DNA of 44,837 nt from an uncultured Eubacteriales bacterium. GTDB lineage: Bacteria > Bacillota > Clostridia > Peptostreptococcales > Anaerovoracaceae. This document shows, piece after piece, positions 1-7,419 of the stretch. Within the stretch, counting starts at the first letter, position 1. Each line of letters begins with the position of its first letter. A model generated the notes under the pieces. The model was not told the origin of the DNA. It made no database searches and saw only the letters and a program-made list of their open reading frames with translations. The translations under genes were made by a program, and so were the position numbers. The stretch covers positions 1 to 44,837 of the forward strand of contig OMXT01000069.1 of NCBI GenBank assembly GCA_900315125.1, in the 5' to 3' direction.

Positions 1-2
1 AA

Positions 3-110
3 GAAATCCTCTATGCTAATCCCTATGCAGGAAGATACCTACCGAGGATTGTCAACAAAAAACTCCCTAACAACTTGACACTATCCGATGCTTCCACACG
101 GTTGACATAG
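3..110 (+). other. Possible 3' end of an unrecognised reading frame
   Basis: An open frame runs in from the window edge and stops at TAG 108-110, giving 35 residues that begin EILYANPYAGRYLP. The composition looks protein-like, but I do not recognise it, and 35 codons can stay open by chance. Its last codons overlap the -35 box of the riboswitch promoter. It could be the tail of an upstream gene or a degenerate remnant. Confidence 0.25.
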
Positions 111-130
111 TCTGGCCCTGTTGATATAAT
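102..130 (+). promoter_or_regulatory. Sigma-A promoter of the corrinoid uptake operon
   Basis: TTGACA at 102-107 and TATAAT at 125-130 are both perfect consensus hexamers with a 17-base spacer. The expected transcription start near 137 lies about 20 bases before the riboswitch. Such a strong promoter fits an operon controlled mainly after initiation by a ligand-binding leader. Confidence 0.85.
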
Positions 131-154
131 AACTCTATATAAGAAGATTTCAGT

Positions 155-350
155 CCATACAGTGCCTCTGCGGCTGAGCCGCAGGGATAATAGGGAATCA
201 GGTGCGAGTCCTGAACGATCCGGTCACTGTAATCAGGGAGTGATCCTGCAGGGATCCCATTGGCATGTCACATGTTTCGGGCGGAAATATCGGGCATGCT
301 GAGAAGGGGCAGGGGAGCGCAGATCTGTAAGTCAGGAAACCTGCTGATGG
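155..350 (+). promoter_or_regulatory. Cobalamin riboswitch
   Basis: The conserved parts of the cobalamin aptamer appear in order: a GTGCC-type 5' segment near 162, a GC-rich P2-like hairpin (ctgcggctgagccgcag, 168-184), the core TAGGGAAnnnGGTGnnAnnCC at 191-212, CACTGTAATC at 225-234, and the B12 box GTCAGGAAACCTGC at 331-344. Riboswitches of this class switch off B12 synthesis or transport genes when a cobalamin is bound. The next four genes encode an ABC importer of the BtuFCD type, which agrees. Confidence 0.93.
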
Positions 351-438
351 ATGATTGGCAATGCTTCTGGTGAGAGCAGCAGCCAGTCAGGATTGTTACC
401 GGTCTGCCGACAGGAATCGGGATACCGGTCTATTATGG

Positions 439-500
439 CTGTCTGCGGAGTATATGACTGCAGGCTTTTTTGTTGCCTGCAGGTTTGGATCATCAGACAG
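439..500 (+). promoter_or_regulatory. Long stem-loop, candidate riboswitch expression platform
   Basis: CTGTCTG at 439-445 pairs with CAGACAG at 494-500. Inside it, CTGCAGGC at 458-465 pairs perfectly with GCCTGCAG at 475-482 around a T-rich loop. No clean T-run follows the outer stem, so it is not a textbook terminator. It lies between the aptamer and the first start codon and is the obvious candidate for the switching structure. That role is inferred from position only. Confidence 0.45.
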
Positions 501-561
501 CATTCCATGCAGGATATGGCGAGATAATTATATATGATATAAATAAGAAAGGAAGCGCAGA

Positions 562-3177
562 ATGAACAAGTCAGGAAAAAAGAAACTTCTGATTCTTTCC
601 CTAGTGGTGATGGTGGCATTTGCGATGATGCCGGTTTCATCTTTTGCAACAGAGGCGGTTAGTACGGCTGACCAGCCTGCGGCAGAGCAGCAGGCAGCTC
701 AGGATGAAGCAGAAGCCAAGGCAAAGGAGCAGCAGGCAGAGGAAGAAAAGGCAAAGGAGCAGCAGGCGGCGGAAGAAGCTGCGAAGCAGAAGGCTGCAGC
801 GGAAGAACAGGCACGCCAGGAAGCTGCAAAGCAGGCTGGAGCGGAATCAGAGAACGAGCAGTCATCCGGCGCAGCGAAGGATCCTTCGAAGGAGAATGAT
901 AATGCAGCTGCGGGTGCAGATGATACTGCGGATTACTGGAATTATGAGAATAAGGAAACAAAAACTGTAGACAATTCTGTCTCTATACCTGACGGCAGCT
1001 ATGTTCCGGATTCCTTCAGTTCGTCAAGGCTGAAGGAGGAGTCCAGCCATATTAAGATCACCTGCGACAAAGTAGAAGTCAAGGGAGGGAAGGCATTCGC
1101 CACCGTCACTTTCAGCAGTTCTACATGGACAGATCTTAAGGCAAACGGCGTTTCCGAAGATAATGCATATAAGAAGACGGATTCCGCTGCCGGAACGAGC
1201 AGTTTCACCATTCCTGTTTCTATTGGCGCGGACAATAAGATCGTTGGCTACACTACGTCGATGAAGACGTGGATCGGCTACCGAATCAATGTGCTGATCA
1301 CAGAGAACTCTAAGAAATATACCGGAAAAACCAATACAGGCGGCAATGCATCCAAAGATGATCCGAAGAACGATACTCCTTCGGGAACAAAGAAACTCAA
1401 GGCAGGAAAAACATATAAAGTAAAGGCAAAAACTGATTTCCGCATGCTGAATTTATATCCTGCAGAAGGTACGAAATACGCAATCCTTAAAGTGGCGAAG
1501 GATGGGAGCATGACAGCTACCATCACGCTCACCGGTCAGGGATATAAATATGTTTATATGGGAACGCAGAGTCAGGCGGAGAAAGCAGGAAAATCTGCCT
1601 GGAGCAAGTTCACAGAAGATAAGAAAACCGGGCTCTACTCCTATAATATAAAGGTCTCAGCCACGGATAAGTGGTTGAATATCTGCGGATATTCCAAGAA
1701 GTATTCCAAGTGGTTTGAGGCTCATAAGATCATATTCTATACCAGCGGCGCAAAGGAAGTCAGCGCCGACGCTAAAATCGACACGGGAAAAGCAGGGAAT
1801 AAGAACAGCGGGGCAACATCCGGCAAACAGACGAAATTCCAGAACAACAATAAGAAGGATAAGGTATCACATTCTAATGACGACCGGAGTGCTACGACAC
1901 ATGCGGTCAACAACAGGACAACGCTGAAGGACGGCGTGTATAAACCAGACGCGTTCAGCTGGTCCGGAGGCTCCGGAAGAATGGCTTACATCCGCTGTAA
2001 CAAGCTGACTGTAACCGGCGGCAAAGTCTATGCTACTATAGAATTCGGCAGCCCGAATTACGACTCCCTGAGAGCCAACGGCAGGGTATACAGCAAGTCC
2101 GGAGGCGGTAACTCCAAATTCGTTATTCCCGTCAGCCTGAACCATAACAATATCATTGTCGGACGTACGACAGCCATGTCGCAGCCCCACTGGATAAAAT
2201 ACAGAATCTATATCGCCAAAGCGGTAACGAAGAAACAGGCCGAGAAACTGAAGGAGCAGAAGGCGGAAGAGGCGAAGGCCAAGAAGCAGATCAGTAAGAA
2301 GGCCCCGGAAATCGCCGGTCTGAAAGCGCAGAAAGAAATAAAAGTCAAGTATGCGAAGTATTTCCGCATCTTCCAGTACAGCAAGGGGATCCAGGTGATC
2401 TCCATTGATATCAGCAAGGACACAGCACTCAGGAAGGCATATGCCGCCAACGCGGAGAAGGCAGCGAAGCAGCAGGACAAGGTAGAATACGATGAAGACG
2501 GGAAGCCGATCGCCAAATCTCAGCATGAGATCACTGAGGCCCTGTATAAAAACAGCGTGGTCAATTACCTCCTGGTGCCGAAGGGAACTGAGGTGCCCGC
2601 AGGACTTGACAAGGAATATGTTATTGTGCAGACTCCGGCCAAGAACAGTTTCGTCGGTTCCTACGGCGTACTGTCTTTCCTGGAGGATCTGGACGCACTT
2701 TCTCAGGTAAAAACGCTTGGCTTTATCAATGACAGCAAGCTGACGTCTAAAAAGGTGCTCGGCGCTCTGAAGGATGACAAGCTGATGACGGTCGGAAATT
2801 ATAAGGATCCGAATTATGCGAAGGTCGTTATGGCAAAGACCAAGTTTGCCGTACTGCCGGCTTCCGCTCTTCCAAAGAAGATCACTGCGAAAAAGGGCGT
2901 GCTGAACTCCGATGAATATGATAAGCAGGTCAAGGAGGCAAGGGAACTGAAAAAGCTTCTGGAGACAAGTGAGATGAGATTCACTGCTCTTGACATTCCA
3001 GTAGTCATCGACCGTTCTTCCAATGAAAAGGACGAACTGGCCCAGAAGGAATGGATCAAGGTCTACGGGGCTCTGTACGGCAAGTCCGCTGAAGCAGAAA
3101 AGATCTTCAGCGCTCAGGAAGCAAAGATCAACAAGCAGAAGAAAGCCGATAAGGAGTCATCAGAAGAAAGCCGCTGA
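562..3177 (+). CDS. Riboswitch-controlled secreted multidomain protein with a C-terminal half substrate-binding domain
   Basis: 871 residues; start ATG 562 follows AGGAAG. Residues 1-30 are a signal peptide (KKK, hydrophobic core, ending SSFATEA). Residues 45-100 are an E/K/A/Q coiled coil. Residues 140-249 and 452-555 are two copies of one beta-rich domain (DGSYVPDSFS versus DGVYKPDAFS; both have a KGGK/TGGK strand and a FxIPVS motif). Residues 278-397 form a different domain (LKAGKTYKV, GSMTATITLTGQGYKY, YMGTQSQAEKAG). After a short K/E/A helix at 556-590, residues 592-860 resemble the N-terminal part of the substrate-binding protein encoded next (shared DRSS, EWI, YG, FSAQ). The C-lobe is absent. 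There is no LPXTG, SLH or lipobox. Similar DGxYxPDxF domains occur, as I recall, in clostridial surface proteins near metal or tetrapyrrole importers. A corrinoid-capture role is inferred from the riboswitch and the operon. Confidence 0.8.
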   Translation: MNKSGKKKLLILSLVVMVAFAMMPVSSFATEAVSTADQPAAEQQAAQDEAEAKAKEQQAEEEKAKEQQAAEEAAKQKAAAEEQARQEAAKQAGAESENEQSSGAAKDPSKENDNAAAGADDTADYWNYENKETKTVDNSVSIPDGSYVPDSFSSSRLKEESSHIKITCDKVEVKGGKAFATVTFSSSTWTDLKANGVSEDNAYKKTDSAAGTSSFTIPVSIGADNKIVGYTTSMKTWIGYRINVLITENSKKYTGKTNTGGNASKDDPKNDTPSGTKKLKAGKTYKVKAKTDFRMLNLYPAEGTKYAILKVAKDGSMTATITLTGQGYKYVYMGTQSQAEKAGKSAWSKFTEDKKTGLYSYNIKVSATDKWLNICGYSKKYSKWFEAHKIIFYTSGAKEVSADAKIDTGKAGNKNSGATSGKQTKFQNNNKKDKVSHSNDDRSATTHAVNNRTTLKDGVYKPDAFSWSGGSGRMAYIRCNKLTVTGGKVYATIEFGSPNYDSLRANGRVYSKSGGGNSKFVIPVSLNHNNIIVGRTTAMSQPHWIKYRIYIAKAVTKKQAEKLKEQKAEEAKAKKQISKKAPEIAGLKAQKEIKVKYAKYFRIFQYSKGIQVISIDISKDTALRKAYAANAEKAAKQQDKVEYDEDGKPIAKSQHEITEALYKNSVVNYLLVPKGTEVPAGLDKEYVIVQTPAKNSFVGSYGVLSFLEDLDALSQVKTLGFINDSKLTSKKVLGALKDDKLMTVGNYKDPNYAKVVMAKTKFAVLPASALPKKITAKKGVLNSDEYDKQVKEARELKKLLETSEMRFTALDIPVVIDRSSNEKDELAQKEWIKVYGALYGKSAEAEKIFSAQEAKINKQKKADKESSEESR

Positions 3178-3202
3178 TTGATAGTAACAGAGAGGAAAGA
3201 CA

Positions 3203-4396
3203 TTGAAAAACAGCAAAAGAAAAATCATAATCACTCTGCTGACCGCATTCTGTCTGCTGGCAGTAACGGTACTGACCGGCTGCGGCGGATCTGCCGGCAG
3301 CGGATCGGCTGCAGGAACGTCAGAGAGCAGCAGCTCTGCCCAGAGCAGTGCTCCGGATATCAAAGGGCTGACGTATAAGTCCACCATGGACCTGCAGTAT
3401 GCAAACCAGTTCGCCGTTTACAGCTATGAGGATGGCTATAAGCTGATCGATATTAAGGAAGAAGGTCAGTTCCTGGTCGTTCCGAAGGGAAAAGATGCTC
3501 CCGAAGGACTCAGCAAGGATATCACTGTGCTGAAACAGCCCCTGGACCACATCTATGTAGCAGCCACGGCATCCATGGCTTTGTTCTCATCAATGAACGG
3601 CCTTGACAATGTATCCATGACATCCCTGAAAAAGAACGGATGGTCCTTTGATTCTATAAAGAAAAAAATGGATTCCGGCGACATCGTCTATGCCGGGAAA
3701 TACAACGAACCGGATTACGAGCTTCTCCTGGACAGGAAATGTGATCTGGCGGTAGAGTCTACGATGATTTACCATACGCCGGATGTGCAGGATATGATCA
3801 GCGACCTGAAGATCCCTGTGCTCGTTGACCGCTCCAGCTATGAGACGAATCCTCTGGGAAGAACAGAGTGGATCCGGCTGTACGGCGTGCTGACCGGTCA
3901 TGAAAAAGATGCGGAATCGTTCTTCAGCGCTCAGGTGAAAAAGATCAAGAAACTTGAAGGATTCAAGAATACAGAGAAGACTGTTGCGTTCTTCTACATC
4001 TCTACCGATGGCAAGGCTGTTGTCAGGAGAAGTTCTGACTATGTCCCGACCATGATCGAGATGGCCGGCGGCCGTTACATCTTTAAGAAGCTGGATGATC
4101 CGAACGGAAGGACGTCTGTGCCAATGACGATAGAAAAGTTCTACGATACGGCTGCGGATGCAGATTATGTTGTTTACAACGGGAGCATCGACGGAACGGT
4201 CCACACCAAGGCAGACCTTCTGGCGAAGGATCCTATTATGAAAAAATTTACAGCAGTTAAAGAAGGAAGATGCTACGTGACGGGAGCATCGATGTATCAG
4301 AGAACGGATATCACCGGGGAAATGATACTGGACTTCCATAAACTGCTCACAGAAAAAGACCCGACGGATATGCAGTTCCTTTCGAAATTGGAGTAA
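3203..4396 (+). CDS. btuF: ABC transporter substrate-binding lipoprotein, probable corrinoid binder
   Basis: 397 residues; the start is TTG 3203 behind AGAGAGGAAAG. A lipoprotein signal peptide ends in the lipobox LTGC with Cys27, so the mature protein should be anchored outside the membrane. The remainder fits a class III (BtuF/FhuD/TroA-like) binding protein of two lobes joined by one long helix: N-lobe about residues 55-240, linker helix about 240-255 (FFSAQVKKIKK), C-lobe to 397. The motif VLVDRSSYE is shared with the preceding protein. It should bind a corrinoid and hand it to the permease encoded 4 bases downstream. The riboswitch supports a corrinoid rather than an iron siderophore, but the fold alone does not settle the substrate. 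Confidence 0.85.
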   Translation: MKNSKRKIIITLLTAFCLLAVTVLTGCGGSAGSGSAAGTSESSSSAQSSAPDIKGLTYKSTMDLQYANQFAVYSYEDGYKLIDIKEEGQFLVVPKGKDAPEGLSKDITVLKQPLDHIYVAATASMALFSSMNGLDNVSMTSLKKNGWSFDSIKKKMDSGDIVYAGKYNEPDYELLLDRKCDLAVESTMIYHTPDVQDMISDLKIPVLVDRSSYETNPLGRTEWIRLYGVLTGHEKDAESFFSAQVKKIKKLEGFKNTEKTVAFFYISTDGKAVVRRSSDYVPTMIEMAGGRYIFKKLDDPNGRTSVPMTIEKFYDTAADADYVVYNGSIDGTVHTKADLLAKDPIMKKFTAVKEGRCYVTGASMYQRTDITGEMILDFHKLLTEKDPTDMQFLSKLE

Positions 4397-4399
4397 TGT

Positions 4400-5461
4400 A
4401 TGGCAGCAGAAAATAATCTGATCGCAGAAAGTTATCGCAGCGAGATCATCCGGCGGCGCAGCCGCTGGTTTCTCGTTTTTCTCCTCCTTTTTCTGGGATT
4501 CTGCGTTATCACAGTGATCAACATCAATTCGGGCAACGTACATATTACGCTGAACAGGATCTTCCGCATCATTTTTACCGGACAGGGAGATTTTAAGGAA
4601 GTAAACATTATCTGGAGGATACGGCTTCCCAGGATCCTTACAGCAGCGCTCATGGGAGGAGCGCTGTCCCTTTCAGGATTCCTGCTCCAGACCTTCTTTG
4701 AGAATCCCATCGCCGGGCCTTATGTTCTGGGAATCTCCTCCGGCGCCAAGATGGTCGTCGCCATGGTGATGATCTTCAGCCTGCGTCATATGGTATCTCT
4801 GTCCAGCTATGCAATGATCGGCGCGGCATTCATTGGATCACTCGTCGCCACGGGATTCATCCTGCTGGTTTCACGAAAGATCAAGAATATGGCGGCACTG
4901 CTCGTTGCCGGCATCATGATCGGCTATATCTGTAACGCGCTCACTGATTTTATCATCAATTTTGCATCAGATACAGAAGTGGCAAATCTGCACTACTGGT
5001 CTCAGGGCAGCTTTTCTGGCATGAGCTGGAGCAATGTTTATATCTCAGCCTTTATCGTGCTGATCACATTTGCCGTGACCATGTTTTTTTCCAAGCAGAT
5101 CGGCGCTTATCAGCTGGGTGAATCCTACGCACAGAGCATCGGTGTAAACATCCGCATGTTCCGCGTCATATTGATCCTCCTCTCGAGTATCCTGTCAGCC
5201 ACGGTCACTGCCTTTGCGGGGCCCATATCCTTCGTAGGCATCGCCGTGCCTTTCCTGATAAAAGGCGCTATGGGAACATCCAAACCTCTCGTTGTGATTC
5301 CGGCAACGTTTATCGGCGGAGCAGTGTTCTGCATGTTCTGTGACCTGATCGCCCGTCTGGCCTTTGCGCCGATGGAACTGAATATAAGCACAGTAACATC
5401 GATTTTCGGCGCGCCTGTTGTCATATACATGATGATCCACAGAAGGAGGACCAGAAGATGA
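4400..5461 (+). CDS. btuC: ABC transporter permease, BtuC/FecCD family
   Basis: 353 residues, the usual length for this family. A basic N-terminus (EIIRRRSRW) precedes a first membrane helix, and about ten hydrophobic segments follow. Signature stretches are visible: GGALSLSGFLLQTFFENPIAGP and LGISSGAK near residues 90-115, and GPISFVGIAVPFLIK near 272-287, which matches the family's cytoplasmic ATPase-contact loop. It forms the translocation channel with the ATPase, whose start codon overlaps its stop. Cobalamin is the likely cargo because of the leader riboswitch. Confidence 0.88.
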   Translation: MAAENNLIAESYRSEIIRRRSRWFLVFLLLFLGFCVITVININSGNVHITLNRIFRIIFTGQGDFKEVNIIWRIRLPRILTAALMGGALSLSGFLLQTFFENPIAGPYVLGISSGAKMVVAMVMIFSLRHMVSLSSYAMIGAAFIGSLVATGFILLVSRKIKNMAALLVAGIMIGYICNALTDFIINFASDTEVANLHYWSQGSFSGMSWSNVYISAFIVLITFAVTMFFSKQIGAYQLGESYAQSIGVNIRMFRVILILLSSILSATVTAFAGPISFVGIAVPFLIKGAMGTSKPLVVIPATFIGGAVFCMFCDLIARLAFAPMELNISTVTSIFGAPVVIYMMIHRRRTRR

Positions 5462-6615
5462 GTGATATAGAAAAAAACAGGTCCACAGCTGCGGATCAGG
5501 CTTATTTTAAGATGGATAATCTGAGCGTTGGTTATAATAAACGAACGCTGATCCACGACATATGCATCGATATTAAAAAGGGCGAAATCGTTACACTGAT
5601 CGGACCAAACGGAGCAGGGAAGTCAACCATACTGAAAAGCATTACGAGACAGCTGCAGATCATCGGCGGCCGCGTGATCTTCGATATGTCTGATCTCCAT
5701 TCCATGTCCTTCCGATCCCTGTCTACCAAGATGGCGGTGGTGCTGACGGAGCGCATAAACCCGGAACTTGCCACATGCCACGATATCGTTGCTACGGGGC
5801 GGTATCCCTATACCGGGAGGCTCGGCATTCTGTCCAGGGAAGACGAGGATAAAGTAGATGCTGCCCTTGCCGCAGTCAACGCGAGGGAATTGGGGAACAA
5901 AGACTTTAATGCCATAAGTGACGGACAGCGGCAGCGTATCATGCTTGCCAGGGCCATATGCCAGGAACCGGAGGTCATCATCTTGGATGAACCGACATCT
6001 TTTCTTGATATCCATTTCAAGCTTGAACTGCTCAGCATCCTGCGCAGAATGGCAAAAGAAAACGACATTACAATCATTATGACGCTCCATGAGATCGATC
6101 TGGCTCAGAAGATTTCTGATAAGATCGTCTGCGTCAGCGGCGACCACGTCACGCGATACGGTACTCCCTCAGAAATTTTCCAGTTTGACGTGATCAAAGA
6201 ACTGTACGGCATAAACAACGGTTTTTTTGATCCCGTGTACGGGAACATCGAACTGGCTAAGCCATCAGGGAATGTTCCTGAAGTGTTCGTCATTTCTTCC
6301 GGCGGCGAAGGGATTCCTGTATTCAGGGAACTTCAGAAATCAAATACGCCTTTCGCTGCGGGTATTTTATATAAAAATGATATCGACTACCTCCTGGCCC
6401 GCCTGATGGCCTGCCGGGTGATCACAGAAGAACCCTTTCAGGATATAACGGAAGAGACGCTGAAAGAGGCTATGGACGTTATGGATGAGTGCCGTGAGGT
6501 CATATATACGGGTTATCCTCTGGGAAGGGGGAATGAGCGTATCAACGAGCTTCTGGAGACAGCGTCAAGAGAGAAAAAGCTAAAGGTCCTCATCAACGAA
6601 GAACAGAATATTTAA
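5458..6615 (+). CDS. btuD: ABC transporter ATP-binding protein with a C-terminal extension
   Basis: 385 residues; ATG 5458 overlaps the permease stop by 4 bases. Residues 20-245 are a standard FecE/BtuD-type ATPase: Walker A GPNGAGKST near residue 46, Q-loop region, signature SDGQRQR near 157, Walker B VIILDEPTSFLD near 175 and the switch histidine in TLHEID. Residues about 262-385 form an extra domain beginning NVPEVFVISSGGEGIPVFRE, with alternating strands and helices suggesting a Rossmann-like fold. Typical BtuD proteins (about 250 residues) lack it. I recall similar tails on some clostridial and archaeal importer ATPases; the function is unknown to me. This is the last gene of the operon, followed by a terminator. 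Confidence 0.87.
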   Translation: MSDIEKNRSTAADQAYFKMDNLSVGYNKRTLIHDICIDIKKGEIVTLIGPNGAGKSTILKSITRQLQIIGGRVIFDMSDLHSMSFRSLSTKMAVVLTERINPELATCHDIVATGRYPYTGRLGILSREDEDKVDAALAAVNARELGNKDFNAISDGQRQRIMLARAICQEPEVIILDEPTSFLDIHFKLELLSILRRMAKENDITIIMTLHEIDLAQKISDKIVCVSGDHVTRYGTPSEIFQFDVIKELYGINNGFFDPVYGNIELAKPSGNVPEVFVISSGGEGIPVFRELQKSNTPFAAGILYKNDIDYLLARLMACRVITEEPFQDITEETLKEAMDVMDECREVIYTGYPLGRGNERINELLETASREKKLKVLINEEQNI

Positions 6616-6620
6616 TGGAC

Positions 6621-6660
6621 AGCCGGTTTCTGAAACACGCGTTTGCAGAAGCCGGTTTTT
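6621..6660 (+). terminator. Terminator of the corrinoid uptake operon
   Basis: CCGGTTTCTG pairs with CAGAAGCCGG (one G-U pair), extended inward by AAAC/GTTT, and is followed by TTTTT. It starts 5 bases after the ATPase stop codon. Confidence 0.85.
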
Positions 6661-6715
6661 ATATTATAAAAAAAGTGCTTCGGACACACTTGTAAACATA
6701 CGGTCGAAATAAATC

Positions 6716-6787
6716 AAAACAATTGTTCTAAAACCTCTTGACACGGAACAAACATTCTGGTAACATACAGTTACGAACAAAAGTTCT
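6716..6787 (+). promoter_or_regulatory. Three LexA-like boxes in tandem
   Basis: Three copies of the Gram-positive SOS pattern GAAC-N4-GTTC lie at 6716-6729 (AAAACAATTGTTCT), 6745-6758 (GGAACAAACATTCT) and 6774-6787 (CGAACAAAAGTTCT). The third is nearly perfect. Their centres are exactly 29 bases apart. The middle box lies in the promoter spacer and the third just after the -10, so bound LexA would block initiation. Confidence 0.75.
6738..6766 (+). promoter_or_regulatory. Promoter of the yneA-like gene
   Basis: TTGACA at 6738-6743 and TAACAT at 6761-6766 are separated by 17 bases. The promoter is interleaved with the LexA-like boxes. Confidence 0.75.
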
Positions 6788-6801
6788 GAGAGGTGAGTAA
6801 G

Positions 6802-7098
6802 ATGAAGAAGTTCAGAGTTGTATCCAGAGCGAGATTTACTATATTCCTCGTAATCATATGCCTGCTGGTCTTTGGAATGTTCAGCATGGCAGCCGGCAGC
6901 AGTACCGCCAGCAGCGAGAGCAAGGTCCAGTATCACGCCGTAGAGATCCACAGCGGTGATTCACTCTGGACAATTGCAGAAGATTATAATAAGGAGAATT
7001 TGGATATACGCCAGGTTGTCGCTGACATCTGTGATGTAAATGATATCCGCGCGGATGAGATCCAGCCGGGACAGATGATACTCGTACCAGCATATTGA
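6802..7098 (+). CDS. yneA: YneA-like SOS cell-division inhibitor, LysM protein
   Basis: 98 residues from ATG 6802, which has GAGAGGTGAG 6 bases upstream; an in-frame GTG at 6793 lies inside that binding site and is less likely. Residues about 9-30 are a single membrane helix and residues about 48-96 a LysM domain (HSGDSLWTIAEDY ... IQPGQMILVPAY). In Bacillus subtilis, YneA has this size and layout, is repressed by LexA, and delays septation after DNA damage. The LexA-type operators here support the same role. The lexA and yneB genes usually next to it are not in this window. A plain LysM protein is the alternative. Confidence 0.78.
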   Translation: MKKFRVVSRARFTIFLVIICLLVFGMFSMAAGSSTASSESKVQYHAVEIHSGDSLWTIAEDYNKENLDIRQVVADICDVNDIRADEIQPGQMILVPAY

Positions 7099-7261
7099 TC
7101 CTTTATTAAACGTATATTATTGCGGAGCATGCAGTTAACTTAAGTTCCTAATTCATCCATCACTGCAGCAGATGATCCGCTTTAATATAAATTCCCATTT
7201 CGATTTGATCGGGAGACTCCTGAATCTCATATCAGAATCCTGATCTACTTCCCACATAGCA

Positions 7262-7316
7262 GCCCCGAGTCGCATTCGGCAAACCGCATCACGCCGATTG
7301 CAAAATGGTTCGGGGC
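7262..7316 (+). terminator. Large two-part stem-loop after the yneA-like gene
   Basis: GCCCCGA at 7262-7268 pairs with TCGGGGC at 7310-7316. Inside, GCATTCGGC pairs with GCCGATTGC with one mismatch. GCTTATTTTCGTTT follows on the plus strand, so this is most likely a terminator for plus-strand transcription, about 165 bases after the yneA-like stop. The stretch 7099-7261 before it holds no gene or motif I can identify. Confidence 0.5.
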
Positions 7317-7350
7317 GCTTATTTTCGTTTGCTATACCTGGTTCGGTTCA

Positions 7351-7386
7351 TAACTATTCCCAAAATTATGATTTTAGGAATAGTTA
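7351..7386. repeat. Perfect inverted repeat between convergent genes
   Basis: TAACTATTCC at 7351-7360 pairs perfectly with GGAATAGTTA at 7377-7386, and AAAAT/ATTTT inside extends the stem around the loop TATG. It sits 34 bases past the stop of the minus-strand NlpC/P60-like gene. No T-run follows on either strand. It could be a weak bidirectional terminator or a protein site. Confidence 0.5.
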
Positions 7387-7419
7387 CGGCTCCGCGATTT
7401 CACGTGGTTCTTTCCGCTT

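Noticed and set aside
355-537. 60-codon leader open frame after the riboswitch
   Set aside because: No ribosome binding site and no protein-like pattern; it overlaps the predicted hairpin.
640-850. Lysine/glutamate/alanine-rich repeats as a DNA tandem repeat
   Set aside because: The repetition reflects coiled-coil protein sequence; the DNA units vary in length and order, so it is not a separate repeat element.
1867-2526. 219-codon minus-strand frame inside the 871-residue gene
   Set aside because: It is antisense to well-conserved repeat domains and has no start signal.
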